From contig JAYVUK010000069.1 of NCBI GenBank assembly GCA_043787975.1, forward strand, positions 1 through 34,763: a stretch of DNA of 34,763 nucleotides. Reading direction: 5' to 3'. The notes under the pieces are model-generated. The model ran no database searches. It was not told where the DNA came from and saw only the letters and a program-made list of their open reading frames with translations. Of the stretch, positions 15,276-24,121 are shown one piece after another. Made by a program: the position numbers and the translations under genes. Positions within the stretch are counted from its first letter, which is position 1. Every line of letters begins with the position of its first letter. Source of the stretch: JAPLDA01 sp043787975. Lineage in GTDB: Bacteria > Bacteroidota > Bacteroidia > AKYH767-A > 2013-40CM-41-45.

Positions 15276-15298
15276 TCCCCCGGAAACGGGGGATTTTT
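15276..15298 (+). terminator. strong rho-independent terminator of tonB operon
   Basis: TCCCCCG (15276-15282), a GAAA tetraloop and CGGGGGA (15287-15293), followed by TTTTT. It lies 8 bp after the TPR stop codon and is the cleanest intrinsic terminator in the window. Confidence 0.95.
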
Positions 15299-15350
15299 GT
15301 TTGTGTCATTTTAGTTTTTACATTGCGCTGAAACAAAAAATTTCAAGCAC

Positions 15351-16829
15351 ATGGGAAAATCAATGAGGTCAACAAAATCCATGGTAACCTTGATGGATGA
15401 ATCAAGTGATACCGGTACCGGTCTTAAAAGAACGCTTGGTGTAGGCAATCTTGTTGCTCTTGGTATCGGAGCAATCATCGGTGCCGGATTATTTGTTCGT
15501 ACTGCAGCGGCCGCTGCAAACAATGCAGGTCCATCTGTGACTATTGGATTTGTGATTGCAGGAATCGGCTGCGCGCTTGCAGGATTATGTTATGCGGAAT
15601 TCGCTTCCATGATTCCGATTGCCGGCAGCGCTTACACCTATTCGTATGCAACCATGGGACAGCTTGTGGCCTGGATTATCGGATGGGATCTTGTATTGGA
15701 ATATGCGTTGGGTGCTGCCACGGTAAGCATCGCCTGGAGCGAATACCTGAATAAATTGCTGCTGTATGTTGGCAATCATTTTCATCGGGATCTGACGATT
15801 GGTTTTCAATGGTGCCATTCTCCATTTGAAGTTTCGAACACGGGTCTTCATGGCATCATGAATCTGCCGGCATTATTTATTCTTGCTTTACTCACCCTGC
15901 TCCTGATTAAGGGAACCAAAGAATCGGCATTTGTAAATGGCATAATCGTGATTACAAAAGTTACGATCGTTATTTTATTTATTGGATTTGGATGGTCGTT
16001 TATTAACCCAGCCAATCATAGCCCTTTTATTCCTCCTGCGCAAACCTATGTGGACAGTCAAAATGTGCCACATAATTTTGGAGGGATCTTAGGAATTCTT
16101 GGTGCGGCCGGAGTTGTGTTTTTTGCCTTCATCGGTTTCGATGCTGTTTCAACAGCGGCACAGGAGGCGAAAAATCCGAAGAAAGATATGCCGATGGGAA
16201 TTCTTGGATCACTTGCAATTTGTACGGTACTCTATATTTTGTTCGCATATGTTCTTACCGGAGTAGGAAGCACCGAAGATTTCAGGCATGCGGGGAAAGA
16301 AGCATCGGTCGCCTACGCCATTCAGACTTACATGACGGGTTATGGATGGCTGGCAAAGCTGGTGACCGTAGCCATCCTTGCGGGTTTCTCTTCTGTAATC
16401 CTCGTGATGTTGATGGGTCAGTCACGTGTATTTTATTCCATGAGCAATGATGGATTGGTGCCGAAAGTGTTTTCTGATTTGCATCCAAAGTTTCGCACTC
16501 CGTACAAATCAAATTTGTTGTTTCTTGCTTTTGTCGGGCTGTTCGCAGCGTTTGTTCCAGGAGATATTGTCGGTGATATGACGAGCATCGGAACCCTGTT
16601 TGCATTTATACTTGTATGTGCAGGTGTCTGGATACTTCGTGTAAAGCAACCCGGGCTAACCCGTCAATTTAAAACCCCGCTTGTTCCCCTTGTTCCAATA
16701 CTTGGAATAATTGTTTGCGGAGCCATGATTTTTGGATTAGGCTGGACAAACTGGTTGCGTCTCGGTATCTGGATGGTTATTGGTTTTGTAATTTATTTAA
16801 GCTACAGCCGCTTTCACGCGAAGCACTAA
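15351..16829 (+). CDS. APC-family amino acid permease
   Basis: Inner-membrane amino acid transporter of the APC superfamily, 492 residues, close to the YfnA / cationic amino acid transporter type. The first helix bears the substrate-binding GIGAIIGAGLFV motif. Later landmarks are CYAEFASMIPIAGSAYTYSYAT, the FAFIGFDAVSTAAQEAKNPKKDMP segment, and an MLMGQSRVFYSMSNDGLVPK loop. Twelve or more helices are expected. Substrate cannot be told from sequence. ATG 15351 is preferred, but Met5 (15363) is possible. It is a single-gene unit between the terminators at 15276-15298 and 16850-16885. TTTTTACATTGC at 15315 resembles a weak -7 element. Confidence 0.92.
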   Translation: MGKSMRSTKSMVTLMDESSDTGTGLKRTLGVGNLVALGIGAIIGAGLFVRTAAAAANNAGPSVTIGFVIAGIGCALAGLCYAEFASMIPIAGSAYTYSYATMGQLVAWIIGWDLVLEYALGAATVSIAWSEYLNKLLLYVGNHFHRDLTIGFQWCHSPFEVSNTGLHGIMNLPALFILALLTLLLIKGTKESAFVNGIIVITKVTIVILFIGFGWSFINPANHSPFIPPAQTYVDSQNVPHNFGGILGILGAAGVVFFAFIGFDAVSTAAQEAKNPKKDMPMGILGSLAICTVLYILFAYVLTGVGSTEDFRHAGKEASVAYAIQTYMTGYGWLAKLVTVAILAGFSSVILVMLMGQSRVFYSMSNDGLVPKVFSDLHPKFRTPYKSNLLFLAFVGLFAAFVPGDIVGDMTSIGTLFAFILVCAGVWILRVKQPGLTRQFKTPLVPLVPILGIIVCGAMIFGLGWTNWLRLGIWMVIGFVIYLSYSRFHAKH

Positions 16830-16849
16830 AAATAATTTTAACTCCTTTG

Positions 16850-16885
16850 AAAGACCTGTCAGTTGTTTTAAATGACAGGTCTTTT
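16850..16885 (+). terminator. rho-independent terminator after permease
   Basis: AAAGACCTGTCA (16850-16861) is perfectly complementary to TGACAGGTCTTT (16873-16884) with an 11-nt loop; TTTTATTG follows. The A-rich left flank suggests it might also work on the other strand. Confidence 0.9.
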
Positions 16886-16973
16886 ATTGTAAGGTTACTT
16901 CCCGTAATTCAAAACATTTTTAGTGCATTAAAGTAAAACATGCAAGCCTCATTTAAATAAGTTGAGGATTGCA

Positions 16974-18185
16974 ATGATTAAACTGTTTATTTTTTTGCAA
17001 GGAACCATTACTGATCCGGCTGATTCTTCTGCCTTTTGGCGCGACATCTGGTTAATCAGCGTCAGCTTCCTCATGTTCCTGGGAACTATTTATGTTTATT
17101 TCAAGTTGCGCGCAGGTACGTTCAGCCGTGTAAGAAAGTTATTGGAACAACGCGTTGAAGTGAAAACAAAACAATTGAGCGAAAAGAATATTGAGCTTGA
17201 AAAACTTTCACTCGTAGCTAGCAGAACCGATAATGCCGTGATGGTTACAGATTCATTAGGTAGAATAGAATGGGCGAACACGGCCTTTATGAGAATGGTT
17301 GGCAATGCAGAAGAGATCCTCGGGAAAAATGTTGCGCAAATTAATGTCTACCAAGATGTGATTGAAAGAATTGGTGAAGCTGTGGAAGAAAAAAGATCAA
17401 AAATTTTTGAGTCCAACCTGCATTTTGCACATCAACCTGAAACCTGGATCAGCACTACACTGACTCCGGTATTTGACGAGAAAAATAATTTGAAAGAACT
17501 GGTATTTGTGGATACGAACATCACGGCAAGTAAGATGCTCGAGAAGCAAATCAAATCATCGCTTCATGAAAAGGATGTACTGCTGAAGGAGATTCATCAT
17601 CGTGTAAAAAATAATTTACAGATTATTATCAGTCTGCTGAATTTACAATCAGGCTACATCAAAGACGAACAGACGCTGAAAGCCGTAAAGGATGGGCAGA
17701 ACAGGGTTCGATCGATGGCACTCGTGCATGAAAAATTTTACCAGTCAGATGAACTGACGGAAATAAATTTTGCAGAGTATGTTGAAAAACTATGTCAGTT
17801 TTTGTTTCAATCGTATGGTGACAATACGGACAGGATCAAATTAATTGTAAAAGCAGACGATGTAGCATTGGATATGGATACAGCCATGCCGTGTGGTTTG
17901 CTGATCAATGAAATTGTTTCCAACTCACTGAAATATGCTTTTCCAAATGATCATGAAGGTGAAATAAAAATAGAAGTGAAAAAACTTCCTGACAATTATA
18001 TTGTGATGAGTATTTCTGATAATGGTATCGGGATATCTCAAGAAATTGATTTTGAAAAAGCCGAGTCGCTTGGATTGCAATTAATCACCGCCCTGGCGAG
18101 CCAGTTGGATGGAGAATTAAAAATCTCACGGGATACAGGAACAGAAATTTTAGTTAGTTTTAGGTATCCTAAAACTCAATCGTAA
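16974..18185 (+). CDS. sensor histidine kinase, PAS-HisKA_2-HATPase
   Basis: Membrane-anchored histidine kinase, 403 residues. One membrane helix (about 22-42, IWLISVSFLMFLGTIYVYF) is followed by a short coiled coil, a PAS domain (about 62-175, SLVASRTDNAVMVTDSLGRI) and a HisKA_2 phospho-acceptor region with KEIHHRVKNNLQIIISLL; His209 is the likely phosphorylated residue. The C-terminal ATPase domain has the N-box NEIVSNSLKYAF, the G1 box ISDNGIGI and a SLGLQLI G2-like box. HisKA_2 kinases are atypical relatives of the HWE type. The ORF could begin at TTG 16962, but ATG 16974 gives the better N-terminus. The response regulator follows after 66 bp, so the two probably form a pair. Confidence 0.93.
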   Translation: MIKLFIFLQGTITDPADSSAFWRDIWLISVSFLMFLGTIYVYFKLRAGTFSRVRKLLEQRVEVKTKQLSEKNIELEKLSLVASRTDNAVMVTDSLGRIEWANTAFMRMVGNAEEILGKNVAQINVYQDVIERIGEAVEEKRSKIFESNLHFAHQPETWISTTLTPVFDEKNNLKELVFVDTNITASKMLEKQIKSSLHEKDVLLKEIHHRVKNNLQIIISLLNLQSGYIKDEQTLKAVKDGQNRVRSMALVHEKFYQSDELTEINFAEYVEKLCQFLFQSYGDNTDRIKLIVKADDVALDMDTAMPCGLLINEIVSNSLKYAFPNDHEGEIKIEVKKLPDNYIVMSISDNGIGISQEIDFEKAESLGLQLITALASQLDGELKISRDTGTEILVSFRYPKTQS

Positions 18186-18212
18186 GATTGGGAGCAAAAT
18201 TGAAGAAACTAA

Positions 18213-18239
18213 TACCTACTCTTTCGGGTAGAATAGGTA
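18213..18239. repeat. small dyad between kinase and regulator
   Basis: TACCTA (18213-18218) is mirrored by TAGGTA (18234-18239), with a partly complementary interior (CTC...GGG). It lies 13 bp before the regulator ATG, so it could form a hairpin in the message or serve as a protein-binding site. No T-run follows. Confidence 0.35.
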
Positions 18240-18251
18240 ACTATTTGAACT

Positions 18252-19388
18252 ATGAGCACACTAAAAATAATGATCGTTGAGGACGAAATTATCGTTGCCA
18301 AAGATATTCAACGCATCTTAAAGAAACTCGGTTATGAAGCGTTCGATCCTTTCGTTATAGGAAAGAAAGCGCTTGACTCCATTGAAAAATTAAACCCGGA
18401 TTTGATCCTTCTTGACATCAATCTGAAGGGAAGTGAAATGGACGGTATCGAGGTTGCCGAGCAGATACACCAGCATTACCAGATTCCGTTTATTTTTCTT
18501 ACAGCGTTTTCAGATAAAGCAACACTGGAGAGAGCCAAGCTTGCAGAGCCTTACGGATACATCATCAAACCCTTTGAAGAAAATGACATTCGCACCGCTA
18601 TTGAAATCGCGTATTACAAATACACGAAAGACCTTGAAATGATGAACAGGGGTAATCGTTTTGCCATTGCACTCGATAGTCTGGATGTAGCTGTGATCAT
18701 TACAGATGCCAATGAAAAAATAATTTTCATGAATAAGATGGCGGAGACGCTTACGGGTTCATTGAAGCAGGAAGTGTTAGGGAAAGAGATTAGTGTTGCC
18801 ATGAAAAACTGCAACTCGCACACGCGTGATGCAATTAAAATGCTTGCGAGAAGTGTGATTGACAGTGTGCAGAAAAACGGGAATGATTCAGAGCTTTCTG
18901 TGTCAAATGGCGTAACGGAACACAAAGTAAATATTAATACATACCCGATTCTGACGGTCAATAATAAAACGAATGGATGCGCTTTTGTTCTTACTGCACC
19001 GGGAGGTAAAAACTCCGTTCAGGAAACAAGTACGGATAAAAATCTTTTCAACTTCCTCGAAAATATTTATGCAAACAATAGTTTCTTTGTAAAAAAGGAT
19101 TCGCGTTTTGTAAAAGTAAATTTCCAGGATATTTTGTGGATCGAAGCACTTGATAATTATGTGATCATTAAAACCTCGCCGAAGGAACAGTTCATTCTTC
19201 ACAGTTCGATGAAAGATATTGAAGTGAAACTGCCGCAACTGAACTTTGCACGTGTACATCGCTCTTACATTGTTCAGTTGGAAAAAATTAATGCACTTGA
19301 AGAGAATGCCTGCCTGATTGATGGCAGCCGTATTCCGATCGGGAAATCGTACAAGGATAACCTGATGACTCGTCTCAATTTGTTTTAA
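18252..19388 (+). CDS. response regulator, REC-PAS-LytTR
   Basis: Response regulator of 378 residues and presumed DNA-binding transcription factor. The receiver domain (1-120) keeps Glu10-Asp11, phospho-acceptor Asp55 in LILLDINLKG, Thr84 in FLTAFS and Lys106 in YIIKPF. A PAS-like domain follows (about 133-250, AIALDSLDVAVIITDANEKI), then a LytTR DNA-binding domain from about 274 to the end (FFVKKDSRFVKVNFQDILWI, EALDNYVII, FARVHRSYIV, IPIGKSYKDNL). Receiver plus LytTR is common; a PAS domain between them is less usual. It lies 66 bp after the histidine kinase and is followed by a terminator. Confidence 0.93.
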   Translation: MSTLKIMIVEDEIIVAKDIQRILKKLGYEAFDPFVIGKKALDSIEKLNPDLILLDINLKGSEMDGIEVAEQIHQHYQIPFIFLTAFSDKATLERAKLAEPYGYIIKPFEENDIRTAIEIAYYKYTKDLEMMNRGNRFAIALDSLDVAVIITDANEKIIFMNKMAETLTGSLKQEVLGKEISVAMKNCNSHTRDAIKMLARSVIDSVQKNGNDSELSVSNGVTEHKVNINTYPILTVNNKTNGCAFVLTAPGGKNSVQETSTDKNLFNFLENIYANNSFFVKKDSRFVKVNFQDILWIEALDNYVIIKTSPKEQFILHSSMKDIEVKLPQLNFARVHRSYIVQLEKINALEENACLIDGSRIPIGKSYKDNLMTRLNLF

Positions 19389-19406
19389 CAGATATTTTAA
19401 AATGTT

Positions 19407-19440
19407 AGCCCGTCTTGTTTCAGAATAGGACGGGCTTTTT
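19407..19440 (+). terminator. rho-independent terminator after regulator
   Basis: AGCCCGTC (19407-19414) pairs with GACGGGCT (19429-19436), 14-nt loop, followed by a run of eight or more T. It ends the kinase-regulator unit. Confidence 0.92.
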
Positions 19441-19461
19441 TTTATTTCATTCGGTAATCAC

Positions 19462-19490
19462 TTGTGGAGAAAAATTAATCGTTAGTTTCG
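19462..19490 (+). promoter_or_regulatory. candidate promoter of ABC exporter
   Basis: TTG (19462-19464), an 18-bp gap and TAGTTTCG (19483-19490; one mismatch to TAnnTTTG). The GTG start codon of the ATPase gene is 19 bp beyond, so the leader would be short. Confidence 0.45.
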
Positions 19491-19508
19491 CATCATAATT
19501 TTTTCAGG

Positions 19509-20276
19509 GTGAATCAAAGCAATTCAATCATCAGAGTTCAGAATCTTGTCAAGCATTACAACCACGTTCACGCAGTGAACGGAATCACATTTGATGTGTA
19601 CGAAGGAGAAATTTTCGGTCTGCTTGGACCGAATGGTGCCGGTAAAACCACCACGCTCGAAATCATCGAAACGCTTCGGGAAAAAACTTCAGGTGAAATC
19701 TTTGTCGATCAATTGAATGTTGATGGTGACCAGGACGAAATCAAAAAAATTATTGGAGTACAGTTGCAGGCGGCAGGATATTATCCAAGCTTAACGTTGC
19801 TCGAATTGCTCCGCTTGTTTTCCGGTTTATACAACGTGAAGGTTGATGGGATGGAGATGCTGAAGCTTGTTGGGCTCGAAGACAAAGCGAAAGCGAAGTA
19901 CAAAGAACTTTCAGGTGGACAGAAACAACGGTTCTCACTTTGCACAACATTGATCAACCAGCCGAAAGTTGTTTTCCTGGATGAACCTACGACAGGACTT
20001 GATCCGCAGGCGCGGAGAAACCTTTGGGAATTAATTCAGAAGATTCGCGACAAAGGAACAACGGTTGTACTTACCACACATTATATGGACGAAGCGGAAA
20101 GCCTTTGCGATCGTGTAGCGATTATTGAACAAGGGAAAATTATCGCGCTTGATACTCCTGATAAATTAATTGATGACCTGATCAAGAAAGGTTTTGAACG
20201 GAAGAAAGAAGTGAAGTCAGCGAATCTCGAAGATGTTTTTCTTTCTTTGACAGGACAGGAGTGGCGAGATGAATAA
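19509..20276 (+). CDS. ABC transporter ATP-binding protein (ABC-2 exporter type)
   Basis: Cytosolic ATPase of an ABC-2-type exporter, 255 residues. Walker A is GPNGAGKT at 40-47, the signature is LSGGQ at 134-138, Walker B is VFLDEP at 155-160 with the catalytic Glu159, and the switch His191 sits in TTHYMDEAE. The C-terminus is short, ending with the family-typical LEDVFLSLTG. The start is GTG at 19509; no in-frame ATG lies close to the first conserved residues, so this rarer codon is accepted. It forms a pair with the permease at 20380-21483, separated by 103 bp that contain an inverted repeat. Substrate unknown; the family includes drug and lipid exporters. Confidence 0.93.
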   Translation: MNQSNSIIRVQNLVKHYNHVHAVNGITFDVYEGEIFGLLGPNGAGKTTTLEIIETLREKTSGEIFVDQLNVDGDQDEIKKIIGVQLQAAGYYPSLTLLELLRLFSGLYNVKVDGMEMLKLVGLEDKAKAKYKELSGGQKQRFSLCTTLINQPKVVFLDEPTTGLDPQARRNLWELIQKIRDKGTTVVLTTHYMDEAESLCDRVAIIEQGKIIALDTPDKLIDDLIKKGFERKKEVKSANLEDVFLSLTGQEWRDE

Positions 20277-20282
20277 CCAACT

Positions 20283-20365
20283 AATTACGAATTACAGGAC
20301 GAATTTACGAATACTCGAATGATGAGTTCGTAATTCGTAGTTTCGTTTTAATATTCGTAATTCGT
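20283..20365. repeat. ATTCGTAA-family inverted repeat inside ABC operon
   Basis: AATTACGAATTACAGGACG... (20283-20316) is imperfectly mirrored by ...GTAATTCGTAG...TTCGTAATTCG (20324-20362) around a short centre ACTC-GAATGAT-GAGT. The whole occupies most of the spacer between ATPase and permease genes. Confidence 0.7.
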
Positions 20366-20379
20366 TGAAATAGTATAGA

Positions 20380-21483
20380 ATGATGACAGAAAAAAAATAC
20401 AGTCAGTTTAAAGCAATGCTTGCCGTTGCAAGAGCGAGTTTGCGGTCCAGTACACGGAGCCCGTCAGCCGTTGTATTTACACTGGCGTTCCCGTTAATCT
20501 TTATTGTCGTGTTTGGATTTATCGGCGGCGGAACTTTTTCCGTTGATGTGGCCGTGAAAAAAGATTGCGATAAAAACAATCCTGTTTACCAGTCTCTATT
20601 GCAGGTTCCTGTTGTGAAACTTGATACTTCGCTGACAGAAGAAGAAATAAAAAAGGATTTGGAAAAAGGGAGAATGGATGCAGCGATCTCTGTCAGGGTA
20701 AACAAACCGGGAGCCATTCCCCAGTACACGGTGTTTGTTGAAACCACGACTGCTTCACCGGAGCGCGGAAATGTTCTGAAGTCGGTGCTGAATAATATTT
20801 TTTATAACATCAACATTGCCATTGCGAATCTTCCAACTGTTGCCGAGTTAAAAGAAACCGAAGTGAATGTGCGTGAATATAAAACGATTGATTTTATTCT
20901 TCCCGGACAACTTGGATTTTCATTGTTGAGTTCTGGAGTTTTCGGAACGGCTTTTGTTTTTATGAGTTTGCGGCAGACACTTGTAATTAAACGTTTTTTT
21001 GCAACACCGATTAAACGACCATACATCGTTCTTGGTGAAGCTGCAAGCCGATTGATCTTTGCACTGATGGGGGCACTCATCATCATACTCATCGGTCATT
21101 ATGCATTTGGATTTACACTGGTGCATGGAATAGCAACTGTCATCAACATGTTGATTCTTTCCACGCTTGGTTTGATTGTTTTTATGGGATTTGGTTTTGC
21201 AGTTTCAGGCATTGCAAAGAATGAAAGCGCCATTCCACCGATTGCAAACATCATCACGCTTCCTCAATTTTTATTATCCGGAACATTTTTTTCAATCAAT
21301 GCTTTTCCATCTTGGCTCCAGCCGGTTTGCAGAGTACTTCCTCTTACTTTTCTCAACGATGCCATGCGAAAAATAGCATTTGAAGGAGCCAGTTTATTCA
21401 GCGTTGGTCATCAAATCGGAATTGTCGCCTTGTGGGGAATCGGTGTGTATGCGCTGGCGGTGAAAGTTTTTAAATGGGAGTGA
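20380..21483 (+). CDS. ABC-2 type transporter permease
   Basis: Membrane subunit of the exporter whose ATPase is encoded just upstream; 367 residues. Typical ABC-2 layout: a cytoplasmic N-terminus, one helix (about 29-50, AVVFTLAFPLIFIVVFGFIGG), an extracytoplasmic domain of about 120 residues, then five helices including FILPGQLGFSLLSSGVFGTA and IANIITLPQFLLSGTFFSI, the latter carrying the conserved membrane-embedded segment of the family, and LPLTFLNDAMR. Start ATG 20380 (a second ATG follows directly). No terminator hairpin was seen after it; the next gene is convergent with a 42-bp spacer. Confidence 0.93.
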   Translation: MMTEKKYSQFKAMLAVARASLRSSTRSPSAVVFTLAFPLIFIVVFGFIGGGTFSVDVAVKKDCDKNNPVYQSLLQVPVVKLDTSLTEEEIKKDLEKGRMDAAISVRVNKPGAIPQYTVFVETTTASPERGNVLKSVLNNIFYNINIAIANLPTVAELKETEVNVREYKTIDFILPGQLGFSLLSSGVFGTAFVFMSLRQTLVIKRFFATPIKRPYIVLGEAASRLIFALMGALIIILIGHYAFGFTLVHGIATVINMLILSTLGLIVFMGFGFAVSGIAKNESAIPPIANIITLPQFLLSGTFFSINAFPSWLQPVCRVLPLTFLNDAMRKIAFEGASLFSVGHQIGIVALWGIGVYALAVKVFKWE

Positions 21484-21489
21484 TGTTTT

Positions 21490-21514
21490 ACCGCGAAGGC
21501 GCGAAGACGCAAAG
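21490..21514. repeat. GCGAAGRC short tandem element
   Basis: ACCGCGAAGGCGCGAAGACG and the following CAAAG form a 25-bp tract of repeated GCGAAG words between two convergent genes. It has the same build as the CCACGGAGACACGGAG element at 24122 and the CGCAGAGG element at 29047. From memory, such tracts are scattered through many Bacteroidota genomes. Confidence 0.6.
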
Positions 21515-21525
21515 TTTTTTATTTC

Positions 21526-23997
21526 TTATTCAAGCATCAACTTTTTCTTCTCGCTATAATTTTCAAAAGTAATTTCTACAACATACATTCCTTTTTGCAG
21601 GTTGATTTCAGAATGATTGATTGAAAGTGAAGATGAAACCGTAAATCGCTTTTCGAAAATCGTTTCTCCGAGCATGTTATAAATTTTTAGCAAACTTTTT
21701 TCTCCGAAGTGGTTACTGAATGATAAGGTGAATGCTCCTTTGGAAGGATTCGGATAAATATTAAACTTCAAAGAAGAAATTTCGTGAATGCCAACATTCG
21801 TTGAAAGTGTTGCTGATGTTTGATTGGTAACAACCGGCACATTGAAGTCAAAGAAAATGGATGCAGTATTTGTTAAGGTTGTTCCTACAGGAAGATTTAC
21901 TTTTCGTTTTATTTTAAACTGAACGTATCCGTGACTGTTCAGTTCATCTGTTGTGCTATCGATAAGGTTGATGTTCGAATACGTGATGCGGAGAATGTTT
22001 CCGGGAAGCAATTGTGTAAACACATGATGGCTTGAGGAAAGAAAAGTGAATGTTGAGGCATCTAAATTTTCATTCAGAGTATCAAGAATAGAAATTTGAT
22101 GAGCAGGCGCATTGCCTGTGTTCTGGAAAAATATGGTAAACGTGAACCATTGCTGCGAAGTATCAACCAATCCTGCCGGTGACATGTACTTCTCATTTGG
22201 ATCATACGAACTTCGGATCGGATAACATGTACTCAAAAAGTTATTCAAAGGATTGCTGTCTGAATTCGGAAGAACATTTAATTGGATACAGGCACTGTCG
22301 CCGAATGTAGATGTTGTTTCAACCTGTACTAAGATATTGAAATCCAGTGACGGATTCACAGTGGAAAAGTCACTGATGTTCCATGTAATTGTATCTCCGC
22401 TTACGAAGGAAGGAGTTAAACCCAAAGGAGAAACATAAGAAATCGTGTTATTCAAAATCACCTGGACCGTACCACTGATTCCGGCAGCACACACATCTCC
22501 GGCCTTGAGATATAGAATCAACTGCGTACCGACGACAAAAATTGAAGATGGGGAAATACTTCTTGCTTCAAGATCATACAGTGCGTTACATTGAAGACCG
22601 AAGTCTAAACCGGAATCAATTGAATCAATTAAAGTAAGTACAGACGTGTGCGAAAATGAAAGTGGACAAACAACCTGGTAAGGAATATTGGTCGTATCCA
22701 CCCGAACGATATAATTTCCCAATCCTGTAGTGAAGGAATATTCTCCATATATATTGGTGAGCACCTGTTGCAATTGTACGTTTCCGGAATCCAAGGAGAC
22801 AGGAATATTTTCCAAACCGAAATCAAGAGTGTCCTGGATACAGTTTGCATTGTTATCTAAAAACACTTTTCCTGATATGTTCCAGAAAGAGGGGCAACTA
22901 TCGGAAAGTTGGCATAAGGGTAAGGTGTTGATTGGAGGGGCTGCTCCAACAATGTTACCGAGGTTTGGTAAGCAATGAATATTTGTGTTCGTCCAGCCAA
23001 AATAATCTGTTATGTTTTTCATTTCCGGTAAGCAAGAAATTGGATTATTTGAAATCTCTAAATCTTCAATTGTATCGGGGAGATTGGGAAGTGATGTTAA
23101 ATTATTAGAATCAAAATAGATTAGTCTAAGTGATGATGGGAGAGGTGGCAATGAAGATATTTGATTCCCGTCACAAAAAAGCCAAATGAGAGAGGAAGGA
23201 AGAGGTGGTAGGGAAGATATTTGCTGATTCCATTCGCAAAAAAGAACAGTAAGTGAAGGTGGTAAATTGGGCAACGATGTTAATTGAGTATGATATATTT
23301 CAAGATCATAAAGTGTATCCGGCAAAATGGGTAAAGAAATTAGAGGACTAGCACAAGAAAAAAATCTTAGTGTAGAAGGAAGACTTGGAAGTGTTGTAAA
23401 ACTTCCTCGGCAATACAATTTAATCAAATTTGAAGGAAGCGGCGGAATAAATGTCAATGTGCTTGACGTGTCACCACATTCTAAATCCAAAAGAGAAGAA
23501 GGAAGATTTGGAAGTGAGGTCATATTATTTAGAGTACATATCAAAGTTTGAAGTGAAGGAGGAAGGCTCGGCAAAGATGTCAATAGATTAGTATAACAAT
23601 TGAAGTATTGAAGCGAAGAAGGCAGTTGAGACAACGAACTAATTTGATTATAGCTACAATCAATGTATAAAAGATTCGAAGGGAGTGCAGGTAAAAATGT
23701 TAATTGATTCACGCCACAAAATAGAGTATCTAAATTAACAAAGTATTGTATTCCAGTTAGATCTTGAATGCCAGAATTACTGACAGAAATGAATGTGGCA
23801 TTTATCACCGCTGGACAGGTAGTGTCCAACATTCCTCCTAACATACAACTAGGATAATATGTCTGTAGGAAATTTCTAAAATTCGCATCCGGAATATTCA
23901 CATACTGTGCATCCGCTTTCTTAATAGAAACATTCAATAGAAGAACGAGACAAATAAAAATGCGCAGATAAAATTTTTGAGTAAAAATTGTTTTCAT
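21526..23997 (-). CDS. leucine-rich repeat protein with T9SS C-terminal domain
   Basis: Large surface or secreted protein of 823 residues. It begins with a signal peptide (hydrophobic stretch YLRIFICLVLLLNVSI, cleavage near ADAQ). From about 85 to 340 it has about a dozen short leucine-rich repeats of 20-22 residues with LPxLPxSLxxLxCxxNxLTS, the YopM/IpaH-like short class. Then come an SdrD/Cna B-like beta domain (about 375-445, ISGKVFLDNNANCIQD), a beta-sandwich region (SYDPNEKYMSPAG, FQNTGNAPAHQISILDT) known from many T9SS cargos, and a C-terminal type A sorting domain (FNIYPNPSKGAFTLSF, LLKIYNMLGETIF, KGMYVVEI). Probably an adhesin or binding protein; the ligand is unknown. Confidence 0.93.
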   Translation of the reverse strand: MKTIFTQKFYLRIFICLVLLLNVSIKKADAQYVNIPDANFRNFLQTYYPSCMLGGMLDTTCPAVINATFISVSNSGIQDLTGIQYFVNLDTLFCGVNQLTFLPALPSNLLYIDCSYNQISSLSQLPSSLQYFNCYTNLLTSLPSLPPSLQTLICTLNNMTSLPNLPSSLLDLECGDTSSTLTFIPPLPSNLIKLYCRGSFTTLPSLPSTLRFFSCASPLISLPILPDTLYDLEIYHTQLTSLPNLPPSLTVLFCEWNQQISSLPPLPSSLIWLFCDGNQISSLPPLPSSLRLIYFDSNNLTSLPNLPDTIEDLEISNNPISCLPEMKNITDYFGWTNTNIHCLPNLGNIVGAAPPINTLPLCQLSDSCPSFWNISGKVFLDNNANCIQDTLDFGLENIPVSLDSGNVQLQQVLTNIYGEYSFTTGLGNYIVRVDTTNIPYQVVCPLSFSHTSVLTLIDSIDSGLDFGLQCNALYDLEARSISPSSIFVVGTQLILYLKAGDVCAAGISGTVQVILNNTISYVSPLGLTPSFVSGDTITWNISDFSTVNPSLDFNILVQVETTSTFGDSACIQLNVLPNSDSNPLNNFLSTCYPIRSSYDPNEKYMSPAGLVDTSQQWFTFTIFFQNTGNAPAHQISILDTLNENLDASTFTFLSSSHHVFTQLLPGNILRITYSNINLIDSTTDELNSHGYVQFKIKRKVNLPVGTTLTNTASIFFDFNVPVVTNQTSATLSTNVGIHEISSLKFNIYPNPSKGAFTLSFSNHFGEKSLLKIYNMLGETIFEKRFTVSSSLSINHSEINLQKGMYVVEITFENYSEKKKLMLE

Positions 23998-24121
23998 GAG
24001 AATTGATTTTAGAAGTTGAATCCGAAAGTTAACTATTCTTTCAAATGAAAATCAGTTTCGAATAGAAATTATGTGAACGCGAAAAAATCAGGGGTGAATA
24101 GACTTATTTCAGAATGTATTT

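Noticed and set aside
16962..16973. TTG start for the histidine kinase
   Set aside because: ATG lies 12 bp downstream and gives a natural N-terminus.
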